Shown here in pieces: positions 6,817 through 16,170 of a stretch of 57,773 nt of DNA. The notes beneath the pieces are model-generated. The model searched no databases and was not told where the DNA came from. It worked only from the letters and a program-made list of their open reading frames with translations. Both the position numbers and the translations under genes were made by a program. Position 1 is the first letter of the stretch; each line of letters starts with the position of its first letter. Origin of the DNA: Steroidobacter sp. (GTDB taxonomy: Bacteria > Pseudomonadota > Gammaproteobacteria > Steroidobacterales > Steroidobacteraceae); contig JAICPY010000016.1 in assembly GCA_025929585.1 (NCBI GenBank), forward strand, positions 1-57,773, in the 5' to 3' direction.

Positions 6817-9618
6817 ATGAAAAATCATGAGGGATTGCTGCGACCTGGTGCGTCGCGCCCGAGGGTGGCCGTCCTCGCCAGCACGCTGGCAGCGCTGATG
6901 ATCTCATCTGCGCCACAGGCCAAAGACGCGGTCCGAAATCTCGGTGGTGGCCTCGACGAGATCGCCTCGCTCCCGCCGAGTGAAGCTCTTGCGACGCAAA
7001 GAGCGGCGGCCCGCGGAGTTCCAGAGTTGAGATTGACTCGACCCGTTCAATTCGACGATCTGGGTCGCGCGCTCGTTCGCATCTCGCTCGATGGGAAGGC
7101 GCCCGCTGAATCCGTCCTGCAAAAGTTGCGCAAAATACAAGATGTCGAGATCACGGCATCCGACTTGAATTATCGGGCAGGCGTCATCGAGGCGTATGCG
7201 CCTACGAAATCACTGGCACACATTGCGCGCGAGAAGGGCGTGTTGGCCGTGGTGCCATCGAGTCCCATGGTCACGAATGTGGGCACGACCGACACGCAAG
7301 GCATCGTGCAACATCGCATCGATAAGGTCCGAGGCGCCGATGGGGGAGGTGTGACCGTCGGTGTTTTGTCCGATAGCTATGACACGAACGAAGAACCGAA
7401 CAGTGCAGCGGATGACATCGCTAGCGGCGATCTACCCGGCGAGGGCAACCCACTGGGGAACACGCAACCTGTCGTGGTGCTCGAAGACTGGCCGGATGAA
7501 ACCGACGAAGGTCGGGCGATGCTGCAGATCGTTCATGATGTTGCGCCTAAGGCGCGCCTCGGATTTGCGACAGCGAATGGCGGAGAAGTGAACTTCGCCA
7601 ACAATATTCGCGCGCTCGCCGGATTTTCCGATGCGCCCAATGCAGTGGCGGGCTTCGAAGCGGATATCATCGTCGATGACATCATTTATCTAGCCGAGCC
7701 CTTTTTTCAGGATGGCATTGTTGCGCAGGCGGTCGATGACGTTGCTGCCGCCGGTGTTTCGTATTTCTCTTCAGCGGGTAACCGACCGGCGACCGAGGCG
7801 TACGATTCGAAGCCTCGTATCTTGCCTAGCACGCCCTCGTCCTGGGCCGGCACCAATCTGGACTTCACGGATGTCGATCCGGCGTTGTATGCGGGTGGTT
7901 TCCACGACTTCGCGCCGGGCAGTGCTGTGGATATCGCCCAGACGATAGCGTTCGAAGACGAAAGCGTGATTGTCTTTCAATGGAATGAGCCTTTCGATCC
8001 GCAGCCACCCACTCCGGTTGGCGATCCGATCGTTGCGGGTGCGAGCACGGTTCCACCTGGCGGGGAAGCGACATTCACATTCTCTGGTACCGAAGGTCAG
8101 CTAGTGGAGATCTTCGTCGATGCGGATGACTCGACGACAGGTAATCCCAATCCGGATCTGACGCTGGCCTTGATCGATCCGAACGGACAGGAGATTCAGT
8201 TCGTGGATACAGGCACGAATCCTGAGTCTTTGATTCTAGAGTTGCCGCTTAGCGGCACTTATACCGTGGTAGTCGATAGTTTCTTGGAGACGCAGTCCGG
8301 CGATTTCTTATATCGCGTGCAAGAGGTGGAGATCGTCGAGCAGGTGTTGACGGACTACAACCTGCTGTTCTTCCTCGAGGACGGCACCTTCATCGGCGCG
8401 TTCGCAGAACAAAATACGTTCACCAACCGGCCCATCGAGCTCGGTGAGCTGCCGGAAGCGACGCTGCAAATGGTGATTGCGCGTGCCAACGTACCGCCGA
8501 GCCGCAATAGGACCGTAGCGGATCGGATTCGCTACGTCGGGTTCAGCGGTGTGAATCCGCAGGAGTACTTCAGTTATCTGGATCCAGTGACGTACGGCCA
8601 CAATTCCGCGCGCGGCGCAATGAGCGTGGCGGCGTATGCGTTCTATGCGCCGTTCATACCTGAAGCCTTTACCTCGCCCGGTCCCTCCACAATTTACTTC
8701 GATGAGAACAATAGACGTTATCGCAAACCGCAGATCCGTCAGAAGCCAGATCTCGCAGCCATGGATGGAGCCAACAATACTTTCTTCGGCGAAGATTCCT
8801 TGGTCGATGCGGACAGCTTCCCGAACTTTTTCGGCACGAGCGCCGCGGCGCCACCCGCTGCAGCGATTGCGGCCCTCGTTCTGGACGCGGCGGGAGGGCC
8901 AGGAAGGGTGGCTCCGAATCGGATGCGCCGGATCTTGCAGGATAGTGCATTCAGACACGATCTGGATCCGTTCAACGCGTCTGGCTTCGCATTGTCGGCC
9001 GGCAACTTGCTGTCGATTAATGCGACCGCCGATCCGAATTCGATCAGTCAATTCGATCCAAACGTATTTACGTTGACGCACATTGGGTTCAGAAGCTTGC
9101 AGCGCTTTTCCATCAATGGAAGCGAAGGGAATCCAACGCAAATGCCCGATGGCATCGTGTTCGATGAACGCTCCGAGCCGCCCGAGGCGCCTCCCGGGCA
9201 GCCGTTCATCGTGGGTCGCACTCACGGCATCAGTGCAGCGGATGTGACAGCCACATTCTCGTTGCCTGCCGATCCACCCGCGGTAGCGGGCCAATGGAAG
9301 CAGGTGAATCTGAGTTTCCGATCCGGCTCGTTCGATAGCGGTGACTTACTGTCGTTCGGCGTCGACCGCGATGAAGCCGATGCATCCGGTCCCAACGGTG
9401 CGGTGGGCGGCAATTCCGCTGACTTGCTCGGGGGCGGCGTGCACATTCCGACGGGCAAAGTCCTCCCGGGCGGCGCGAGCTTCTTCGGCACGTTCCAGGG
9501 CGGTGCAGGATTCAAGGGAGAGTTCTTCAACCTGATCGGTAAGGGTTACAGTCGGCTGGATGGGTATGGTTTCATCAACGCAGAAGCTGCGGTGAGGTCG
9601 GTGTCGAGAAAGAACTAG
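6817..9618 (+). CDS. Secreted subtilase-like (S8) protein with EG motif
   Basis: This 933-residue protein has an N-terminal signal peptide (hydrophobic residues 17-32). The peptidase domain shows Asp186 in VGVLSDSYD, the oxyanion Asn322 in FSSAGN, and the nucleophile Ser675 in FFGTSAAAP. At the place where subtilases have the HG(T) histidine the protein reads DEGRAMLQIVHD, with Glu231-Gly232. A beta-sandwich of the PPC type (about residues 410-495) is inserted between the oxyanion and serine motifs. The C-terminal 200 residues form an extra domain ending in a glycine-rich stretch. Activity as a protease needs testing. It ends at a good terminator. Confidence 0.8.
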   Translation: MKNHEGLLRPGASRPRVAVLASTLAALMISSAPQAKDAVRNLGGGLDEIASLPPSEALATQRAAARGVPELRLTRPVQFDDLGRALVRISLDGKAPAESVLQKLRKIQDVEITASDLNYRAGVIEAYAPTKSLAHIAREKGVLAVVPSSPMVTNVGTTDTQGIVQHRIDKVRGADGGGVTVGVLSDSYDTNEEPNSAADDIASGDLPGEGNPLGNTQPVVVLEDWPDETDEGRAMLQIVHDVAPKARLGFATANGGEVNFANNIRALAGFSDAPNAVAGFEADIIVDDIIYLAEPFFQDGIVAQAVDDVAAAGVSYFSSAGNRPATEAYDSKPRILPSTPSSWAGTNLDFTDVDPALYAGGFHDFAPGSAVDIAQTIAFEDESVIVFQWNEPFDPQPPTPVGDPIVAGASTVPPGGEATFTFSGTEGQLVEIFVDADDSTTGNPNPDLTLALIDPNGQEIQFVDTGTNPESLILELPLSGTYTVVVDSFLETQSGDFLYRVQEVEIVEQVLTDYNLLFFLEDGTFIGAFAEQNTFTNRPIELGELPEATLQMVIARANVPPSRNRTVADRIRYVGFSGVNPQEYFSYLDPVTYGHNSARGAMSVAAYAFYAPFIPEAFTSPGPSTIYFDENNRRYRKPQIRQKPDLAAMDGANNTFFGEDSLVDADSFPNFFGTSAAAPPAAAIAALVLDAAGGPGRVAPNRMRRILQDSAFRHDLDPFNASGFALSAGNLLSINATADPNSISQFDPNVFTLTHIGFRSLQRFSINGSEGNPTQMPDGIVFDERSEPPEAPPGQPFIVGRTHGISAADVTATFSLPADPPAVAGQWKQVNLSFRSGSFDSGDLLSFGVDRDEADASGPNGAVGGNSADLLGGGVHIPTGKVLPGGASFFGTFQGGAGFKGEFFNLIGKGYSRLDGYGFINAEAAVRSVSRKN

Positions 9619-9664
9619 CAGCCTATCTGTAATCGCCCGACGCACGTCGGCGCACGGCAATGCA

Positions 9665-9698
9665 GGGCCCGCATCGATCCGATGTGGGCCCTTCGTTT
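9665..9698 (+). terminator. Intrinsic terminator after the subtilase gene
   Basis: A 12-bp stem (9665-9676 with 9680-9691, one G-T pair) with a 3-base ATC loop is followed by TTCGTTTG. It lies 46 bp after the stop codon at 9618. Confidence 0.7.
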
Positions 9699-9766
9699 GT
9701 ATGCGAGACCGTTTGAAACGATGGAGCGTTTCAATATTCGATAACACGACGAGTACGGAGCTTCCC

Positions 9767-10282
9767 ATGCACTCACTTCTCAGGCTCTTGATCGTGCCGC
9801 TGCTGTGGTTCTACTTGGATCCTTTCGAGGCGGCTGCTGCGGATGCGACGGCTGATCGGATCGAAGCCCTCGCACAGAGCTGGGCCAAGGCTTTCAATCA
9901 GCACGATGCGCAGGCGATGCTGGCGATAGCTACCGAGGACGTCGTCTTATTGGATGCTCGTATGCCTGCCATCAGCGGCAAACGTGCGGCACGCGCGGCC
10001 TTGAATCAGTCTCTGGCCTCGGGGAGCGGGCGTATCACGAGCTCGACTAAGGAGATCACGGTCATCGGAGACATCGCCTGGAGAATCGCGGCCGTTGCCC
10101 AACGGATGCGGCACGGCAACGTAATCGCCCGCAGTCAACTCTTGGAGATTTGGAAGCGCGACAGCGGACAATGGAAGCTTCACCGTCAAATGTCCTCAGG
10201 TATTTTGACCCGCCCGAATGTGCTAGGGCGGCCGCGTCCTTCCGAGCCCGTACTGGATAGGCAAGAGTTAGGCAACGATTGA
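9767..10282 (+). CDS. Exported SnoaL-like (DUF4440/NTF2 fold) protein
   Basis: The ATG at 9767 gives 171 residues beginning with a signal peptide (MHSLLRLLIVPLLWF) with a likely cleavage after EAAAA. The body matches the SnoaL/DUF4440 pattern: a helix AQSWAKAFNQHDAQAM, then EDVVLLD and a terminal WKLHRQMSS strand. An upstream in-frame start at 9701 lies in the terminator region and is less likely. These small cone-shaped proteins act as ligand binders or isomerases; the role here is unknown. GGAG lies about 9 bp before the start. Confidence 0.75.
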   Translation: MHSLLRLLIVPLLWFYLDPFEAAAADATADRIEALAQSWAKAFNQHDAQAMLAIATEDVVLLDARMPAISGKRAARAALNQSLASGSGRITSSTKEITVIGDIAWRIAAVAQRMRHGNVIARSQLLEIWKRDSGQWKLHRQMSSGILTRPNVLGRPRPSEPVLDRQELGND

Positions 10283-10458
10283 GCGGGTGAGCAATGGAAC
10301 CGAAGCGGATTCTCGCAGTTGCTGTAATGGACCCGCCGCAGGTTCAGACGACTTAGGCGCGGCACAATCAGTCATGCGGCTTTGAAAGGGCAACTTAGTG
10401 CGCAACTTCTTGGAACACTTTCGGTAGATAGCTGCTGCTGCCAAGGAGCGTACCGCAA

Positions 10459-12563
10459 GTGGTGACTGAACCCAGCATGCATCGGGCGAGAAACACATTC
10501 GCTGCGGCGCAGCGAGCGGTGCTGGAAGCGATCGCCTTTGGTCGAGCTCAGTCCGAAGTGCTGCGCATGATCGTCGAGCTCATCGAAGCCCAATCACCAG
10601 ACATGATGTGTTCGATCATCCTCATCGACGAGGAAGGGCGGATTCATCACGCTGCCGCACCACACTTGCCGCGTGAATACATCGATTCGATAGAAGGAGC
10701 CAAGATCGGGCCGCAAGCGGGCTCTTGCGGAACTGCAGCCTATACAGGCAAGCCTGTCATTGTCGCGGACATCGCCACTCATCCTGCTTGGATCAAGTAT
10801 CGCGACTTTGCTCTACCTTACGGTCTGCGCGCGTGCTGGTCCACTCCGATCATTGCACCCGATGGAAAAGTGCTAGCGACGTTCGCCATGTACTACCGTG
10901 AGATCAGGGAGCCTACGGCGGAGGAAATGGAGTGGATAGAAGTCGCGACCCACCTCGCGTATGTCGCTCTCATCAGCGAGCGTGCTCGCGCGAGCGAGGT
11001 TGAGGTTCGGCGCGGAGAGACCCTTCGTGCCGTCATCCTCGACAGCGTCGATGACGCCATCTTCTATATCGATGTAGAGGGTGAAGGCTTGTATCGGTTC
11101 GCTTGGGTGAACAAAGCGTTCACTGAACTATTCGGTGTTCCACCAGCAGAGATGGTTGGGCGCTTCCTTCACGAGCTGCTGCCGGAAGAGATCCGTGCGG
11201 CCACGTTGGAGCGCTACGCCACTGCGGCAAGAACTCATCAGCGGCAGAGCTGGGAGCTACTAATGCAGGCCCGTACCGGAGAGAAGTACGGCGAAATCAT
11301 CTTGATTCCGCTCTTCGATGCGAATGGCCGATGTACGAACTTTGTCGGCACTATTCACGATTTGACGGCACGGATCGAGGCTGAGAAAGAACGAGTCTCA
11401 CTCCAAGCCAGGCTGGAGCAGGGGCAGCGTATGCAGTCGTTGGGAACGCTGGCGGGTGGCATTGCACACGATTTCAATAACATCCTGGCTGCGATAGGGG
11501 GTAACACCGATCTTTTACTCGATGAAGTTCCAGGGGATTGGAGCTCGCGTAGCTATTTGCTGGAGATCAAGAAGGCGAGCGTGCGAGCAAGCGAGCTGGT
11601 CCGTCAGATCCTGGCATTCAGCCGAAGCTCTACACCCAATCATGAAGTGTTCGATGCTCGAATCGTCACCGACGAGGCATTGCAGCTCTTGCGCGCGACG
11701 CTGCCCCGAACATCGAGACCCGCAAGCGCTACGCGTCGGATGCACCTGGGATCAAAGGCGACTCGACCCAGTTTCATCAGATCGTGATCAACCTAGTGAC
11801 CAACGCGGCCCATGCATACGATGCAGGAGGCGTGGTCGAGGTCAGTTTGCAGCGCGTTACGAACCTCGAAGTCGAGAGAACCTCAGGCATTCATCTAAAG
11901 CCAGGTGAGTATCTGCAGCTACGTGTGACAGATCAGGGCCGTGGGATGGATGCGGATACATTGAAGCGCGCCTTCGACCCCTTCTTTACGACGCGAGCTC
12001 ATGGCGAAGGCACTGGTCTTGGACTTTCGGTGGTGCACGGTATCGTCGAGAGCCACGGAGGATCCATCGACATCGCAAGTGTGTCGGGCAGCGGAACTTC
12101 TGTTCTCGTGCATCTTCCGGCAGCGCAGCTCGATGACAATCGAAAGGATCTGAAAATATGTCCTCGAGGGTGTGGTGAACACATCATGTACGTCGATGAT
12201 GAGGAGGCGTTAGTTGCCTTGATGAAAATAGCGCTTACCAAGCGGGGCTATCAGGTGAGCGGCTACACGGATCCAGCGGTTGCACTGCAGGAGTTCAGTA
12301 AGCAACCGCATCAATTCCGTGCTGTGATAACGGACGTAGCAATGCCCAGAATGTCCGGGCCGCAACTGGCGGCGAAGTTGCGTGAGATTCGGTCGGATGT
12401 GCCGATCATCCTAACTTCCGGCTACATCCGAGAGGAAGACAGGCAAGCAGCCCAGGAGTTGCAGATCGATCAACTCGTTTACAAATCCAACACGATCGAG
12501 GAGCTCGCTGAAGGTTTGGCGAATGAGATCGCTATGCATGCGCGCAAGCAGCGGCAAGACTGA
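10459..12563 (+). pseudogene. Hybrid sensor histidine kinase, frameshifted
   Basis: This is a single GAF-PAS-HisKA-HATPase-receiver kinase of about 700 residues, interrupted by a one-base loss. The first part (10459-11787, GTG start after AAGGAG) has a GAF domain (about residues 20-165), a PAS domain (175-300) and the phospho-acceptor His337 in GGIAHDFNN. Near 11704-11707 the frame breaks: one extra C in the CCCC run would restore LPPNIETRKRYAS and join the second part. That part (to 12563) has the N box INLVTNAAHAY, the G boxes DQGRGMD and GEGTGLGLSVVHG, and a receiver domain with ITDVAMP. It may be a real mutation or a sequencing error. No dedicated response regulator lies next to it. Confidence 0.85.
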
Positions 12564-12665
12564 ATTGCGGCGTCAGCGCGGTGCGGTAGAGTAGCAAGAT
12601 GCTTGGTGCTGATGAGTTGGTGTCGAGGCGTTGGGTTTTAAGACGAGAACGCGTGCGCTGCTGCT

Positions 12666-12956
12666 GCCCCCTCCCTACCCTCCCCCGTAAACGGGGGAGG
12701 GAATCTAAAAACACACTGGAGCCTAGAACTGAGAGATAGCATCAGAGCTGAGAGATAGACATTAGAGCTGAGAGATAAATATTAGAGCTCAGGGATAGAC
12801 ATTAGAACCGAGACATGGGCATAGAAATAGGCCCAGAACGAAGAGATAGACATAGAACGTCTAATCAGTGAAGTACTGCTGAGTTCAACTCAGGGCAAAT
12901 GATCACGAAGCAAGTTCTAGTCCCTCCCCCGTTTACGGGAGAGAGTAGGGAGGGGG
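12666..12956. mobile_element. MITE-like element with inverted ends and internal tandem repeats
   Basis: A 37-bp sequence (12666-12702) and an imperfect inverted copy (12921-12956) flank about 218 bp. Each end is also self-complementary; the left one contains an 11-bp hairpin, CCCTCCCCCGT with its complement around AA. The interior holds a 19-20 bp tandem repeat. No ORF is present, so it would be non-autonomous. No clear target-site duplication was seen. The left hairpin may double as a terminator for the kinase gene. Confidence 0.55.
12725..12860. repeat. Tandem repeat, 19-20 bp units, about six copies
   Basis: Units follow the pattern AGAGCTGAGAGATAGACATT with increasing divergence to the right (AGAACC-, AGAAAT- and AGAACG-starting units). 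The copies at 12744, 12764 and 12784 are the most alike. It lies wholly inside the MITE-like element. Confidence 0.75.
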
Positions 12957-12989
12957 CCTCCGAAGCCGAAGTGACCCCGCGAAAACGAG

Positions 12990-14156
12990 CTAGCTGGCGC
13001 GCGATGCGTGTTCGTCGCCTTCTTGCCGACGGCCATCGATCCAGGTCGCAATGACGTTCACGTCGTCATCGATCAACGCGAAGTTGGCACGCTGACCTGG
13101 GGCGATGCGGCCAACATCGTGCGTGAGACCTAGAAATTCCGCAGGGTAGGCGCTTGCCATCTTGAGCGATTCAGTCAAATCCAGCGCGAGCAACTTCGTT
13201 GTGTTTCGTACGGCGCTTGCCATATCGATGTCCGAACCGGCGAGTCGACCTTGTTCGTCGACACACATGCTGTCGGCAACCGAGATGGGTCGCCCTTGTA
13301 GTTGAAACGACTTTTTTGCCGCGCCGACACTCGGCATTGCATCGGTGACGAGCATGAAGCGGTCGCGGCGTTTGCTGCGCATCGCGATCTGCAGAACGGC
13401 GGGATGAACATGGCGGCCATCCACGATGATGCCGCACCAACTTTCCGCGTGTGAGAGTGCCGCGCCGACTGCCCCGGGCTCGCGGCCGGTGAGCTGCGAC
13501 ATCGCATTGAAGAGGTGGGTGAACCCTCTTATTCCATGCGCGAGTGCGACTTGCAGTTCTTCGAACGTCGCATTCGTATGGCCGGCGGAAACGATCACGC
13601 CGGCGTCTACTAGTTTGCGAATGATTCTCGGCGTCGTGCGTTCTGGTGCGAGCGTGACCAGCGTTTTTCCGCCATGCGGCGCCGCAAGCATCCCGATCGC
13701 GTCTTCTTCGAGCCAGCGCAGCTTCGTCGCATCGTGAACGCCACGGCGTTCCGCATTGAGGTAAGGTCCTTCGATGTGAATCCCGAGCACGCCAGGAACG
13801 CCCTGAGCGATTGCATCACGGACGGCAGTGATCGCTCGAACGACGACATGTAGATCATCGCTGATGAGCGTCGGAAGAAAGCCCGTCGTTCCGAAACGTC
13901 GATGTGCGCGTCCGATTTCCGCGATCGTCGCAACGCTAGGATCGTCATTGAACAGTAGGCCGCCGCCGCCATTCACTTGGGTGTCGATGAAGCCAGGCAC
14001 CAAGAGGTGACCTTGCAAGTCGAAACTTCGATCAGCGCGCGCAGCGTCATCTCCATCTGTGATGGCATCGATGCGCCCGTCTCGTATCAACACCGTTCGA
14101 CCGTGCTGTAGGCCGGCATCGGTTAAGAGGCGCCCGTTCGTCAGTGCGAGCAACAT
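12990..14156 (-). CDS. nagA: N-acetylglucosamine-6-phosphate deacetylase
   Basis: This 388-residue amidohydrolase removes acetate from GlcNAc-6-phosphate to give glucosamine-6-phosphate. Diagnostic motifs are the metal ligand segment HIEGPYLN, VSAGHTNATF, HLFNAMSQLTGREPG (substrate and metal) and the catalytic Asp in LVTDAMPSVG. The ATG at 14156 shares its A with the TGA stop of the upstream SIS gene, so the two are translationally coupled; a TTG one codon upstream is less likely. It is the last gene of the nagR-nagB-nagA operon. Confidence 0.95.
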   Translation of the reverse strand: MLLALTNGRLLTDAGLQHGRTVLIRDGRIDAITDGDDAARADRSFDLQGHLLVPGFIDTQVNGGGGLLFNDDPSVATIAEIGRAHRRFGTTGFLPTLISDDLHVVVRAITAVRDAIAQGVPGVLGIHIEGPYLNAERRGVHDATKLRWLEEDAIGMLAAPHGGKTLVTLAPERTTPRIIRKLVDAGVIVSAGHTNATFEELQVALAHGIRGFTHLFNAMSQLTGREPGAVGAALSHAESWCGIIVDGRHVHPAVLQIAMRSKRRDRFMLVTDAMPSVGAAKKSFQLQGRPISVADSMCVDEQGRLAGSDIDMASAVRNTTKLLALDLTESLKMASAYPAEFLGLTHDVGRIAPGQRANFALIDDDVNVIATWIDGRRQEGDEHASRAS

Positions 14157-15184
14157 CAAAGTGTCTCGGTGACTTTGTTCAGGTGGGGTGGGGTATCGGG
14201 ATTCAGTCCGCGTGCGATCGCAAGCTCATTTGCCATCCGATAGAAGCTTTGGATCGTGAGCATCGGCTCGATGACGGGATGTGCAGTAATCGTCGGCAGA
14301 GCCTGTGCGCCTCGCGCTTGCGTGCCGCTGACTAGTACCGATGCGCCCCGCTCGGCGAATTCCCGCGCTAAGTTCTCGAGATCCACGCGCGTGTCATCGT
14401 GCTGCGAAAACATGATTACGGGAAAGCCTTTGCGCACCAGTGCCATGGGGCCATGCTGCACCTCCGCAGCGCTGAACGCCTCGGCATGTATGCCGCAGGT
14501 TTCTTTGAATTTGAGCGCCGCCTCTTGTGCAATTCCGAGGCCGAAGCCACGCGCGACGACGAACAAATTGACGGCGCTCTTCAACGTCTCCACGGCGAGG
14601 CGCCAATCGCATTGCCACGCAAGCGCGAGTTGATCCGGCGCTTGTAACAATGCCTGCATCAGCTGTTCATCGTCCGTCCAGCTGGCAAGTAGATGAGCGA
14701 TACAACTGAGGGAGCCAATGTAGGACTTCGTGGCCGCGACGCTCGTTTCGGGGCCGGCATGCAGCGGAATCGCCACATGTACGAGGTCCATGAGAGGAGA
14801 TTCACGCGTATTGCACAAAGCGATTGTCGTTGCGCCACTCGCTTTCGCCGCCTTCGTGGCTGCGATCAAGTCAGGGCTCCTGCCCGATTGCGAGATTGCG
14901 ATGAACAGAACACCCCGCATGTCTGCGCTTGCATCATAGATGGAGCTCACCGACGGTGCGGCAGAGGAAGTGAGGACTCCTGTGTGAGCTTCGATCAGAT
15001 ATTTCGCATAGGTTGCTGCGTGATCGGAGCTGCCTCTCGCACAGGTCACGACGGCACGCGGCTTTCGCTCGCGTAGCAAAGCACCGAGCTCGCGCATCTG
15101 CGGCGCATTGCGCGCCAGTTGCTCACGCACGACGCTCGACGCTTGGCCGGCTTCGATGAACATTTGCGTGGACGCGGTATTCAC
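14156..15184 (-). CDS. nagB: SIS-type glucosamine-6-phosphate deaminase (NagB-II)
   Basis: This 342-residue protein has two SIS domains. Sugar-phosphate contacts are visible in CARGSSDHAA and ISQSGRSPD (first domain) and RGFGLGIAQEAALKFKET and EVQHGPMAL (second domain). It lacks the N-terminal glutaminase of GlmS, as expected for NagB-II, which converts glucosamine-6-phosphate to fructose-6-phosphate and ammonia. The GTG at 15184 overlaps the regulator stop by 4 bp (GTGA); an ATG at 15163 is an alternative. A longer reading frame up to 15595 runs through the regulator gene and is not real coding. Confidence 0.9.
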   Translation of the reverse strand: MNTASTQMFIEAGQASSVVREQLARNAPQMRELGALLRERKPRAVVTCARGSSDHAATYAKYLIEAHTGVLTSSAAPSVSSIYDASADMRGVLFIAISQSGRSPDLIAATKAAKASGATTIALCNTRESPLMDLVHVAIPLHAGPETSVAATKSYIGSLSCIAHLLASWTDDEQLMQALLQAPDQLALAWQCDWRLAVETLKSAVNLFVVARGFGLGIAQEAALKFKETCGIHAEAFSAAEVQHGPMALVRKGFPVIMFSQHDDTRVDLENLAREFAERGASVLVSGTQARGAQALPTITAHPVIEPMLTIQSFYRMANELAIARGLNPDTPPHLNKVTETL

Positions 15185-15924
15185 GATGAGGCGCTGAGCT
15201 CCGCTACGAAATCGTAGATATCGCCGCGGTAATACGATTGCGAAAACTCGACCGCACGACCATCTTTGAGAAAGCCGACACGCTCGACCAGCAAACCCGC
15301 ATCGCGCTCTTGCGCCTTCAATAGCTTGGCCTGTTCGTTCGTGAACAACACCGCACGCAGACGCTGCAAGGCGCGAGCAGGTCGGTTGCCCGTTCGCTCG
15401 AGCGCTTCGTAGAGCGATGTTTCGACCGCATCGACCGAGGATAGGCACGAAGCAAGCACCGTCGCGTATTCCAACGCCATGGGCGCATCGTCGGCAAAGC
15501 GAATACGGCTGAAGCGATAGACCGGCGTTCCTGGGCTCGAGCGCAAGGTCAGGGATTCTTCGGGCGTGACGGTGCCAGCCGCACGGCTCAGCCATACGCT
15601 GTGAGGCTTACGTCCGCGTGCTCGCATGTCCTCCGAGAACGAGGTGAGCTTCGCGAAGTTTTTCTCGACGCGGTTGCTGACGAACGTGCCGGAGCCTTGC
15701 TTGCGGATCAGTAACCCTTCTTCCACTAACCCGTCGATCGCTTTGCGCACAGTAATACGTGACACGGCGAGCTCTTCGGCGAGATCCCGTTCAGGGGGCA
15801 GGGCGTCATCCGGGCTAATGATTCGGTTTTCGATCGCCTGGCGCAGCGAGCGTTGTAGTTGTTGGTACAGCGGTTGAGCGCTGGACTCATCCAGAGGCGG
15901 TAGTAGCTCTGACAGCGAACCCAA
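15181..15924 (-). CDS. nagR: GntR/HutC-family repressor of GlcNAc genes (NagR-like)
   Basis: This 247-residue protein has an N-terminal GntR winged helix (PLYQQLQRSLRQAI, then ELAVSRITVRKAIDGLVEEG) and a C-terminal UTRA ligand domain ending in QSYYRGDIYDFVAEL. UTRA regulators of this type sense GlcNAc-6-P or GlcN-6-P. A TTG at 15924 is chosen because AGGAGAGGG sits directly upstream, and residues before it have no family resemblance. It is the first gene of the minus-strand nag operon and divergent from the TonB receptor; the repeated TTGGTA words between them are candidate sites. Confidence 0.85.
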   Translation of the reverse strand: MGSLSELLPPLDESSAQPLYQQLQRSLRQAIENRIISPDDALPPERDLAEELAVSRITVRKAIDGLVEEGLLIRKQGSGTFVSNRVEKNFAKLTSFSEDMRARGRKPHSVWLSRAAGTVTPEESLTLRSSPGTPVYRFSRIRFADDAPMALEYATVLASCLSSVDAVETSLYEALERTGNRPARALQRLRAVLFTNEQAKLLKAQERDAGLLVERVGFLKDGRAVEFSQSYYRGDIYDFVAELSASS

Positions 15925-15989
15925 AGTCCCTCTCCTATGCCTTCGTTCTGGCAATCGTGTTCTGAGGCAGCACCATGCCACTATAATAT

Positions 15990-16009
15990 TACCAATGCAA
16001 TACCAATGC
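15990..16009. promoter_or_regulatory. Direct repeat TACCAATGC, candidate NagR site
   Basis: TACCAATGC occurs at 15990-15998 and 16001-16009, an 11-bp phase that places both on one face of the helix. It lies about 65 bp upstream of the regulator start. Together with the TTGGTAC and TATTGGT words at 16111-16137 it suggests that one repressor controls both divergent transcripts. Assignment to NagR is inference. Confidence 0.45.
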
Positions 16010-16110
16010 GGACCTCTTTGGTGCGTAGCAGAATCGTAAGCAGCTGTTCTGTTGCGAAAAATAGCTGGAGGAAATAAATGGTACGCAAGAGGCTAGCATT
16101 TCCCTGATAA

Positions 16111-16137
16111 TTGGTACTATAGTGGAACCATATTGGT
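16111..16137. promoter_or_regulatory. TTGGTAC/ACCA palindromic region, candidate NagR operator
   Basis: TTGGTAC at 16111 and GGAACCA ending at 16130 form an interrupted palindrome around ACTATAGT, immediately followed by TATTGGT (16131-16137). It sits about 35 bp before the start codon of the TonB receptor, where a repressor would block transcription. Confidence 0.45.
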
Positions 16138-16170
16138 CCGATCGCAAAAACACATACCGGGGAACGCGAT

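Noticed and set aside
8308-9294. Long minus-strand reading frame of 328 codons
   Set aside because: It is antisense to the subtilase-like gene, whose frame has clear domain motifs; the shadow frame is rich in Arg and His and has no domain.
11784-12563. HATPase-receiver part as a separate gene
   Set aside because: Its apparent start is a GTG inside the N box of the kinase and no ribosome binding site is present; it is the second half of the frameshifted kinase.
15185-15595. N-terminal extension of the SIS-domain frame
   Set aside because: The extension runs through the GntR gene in another frame, and its residues have no similarity to SIS proteins; the coupled GTG at 15184 explains the start.
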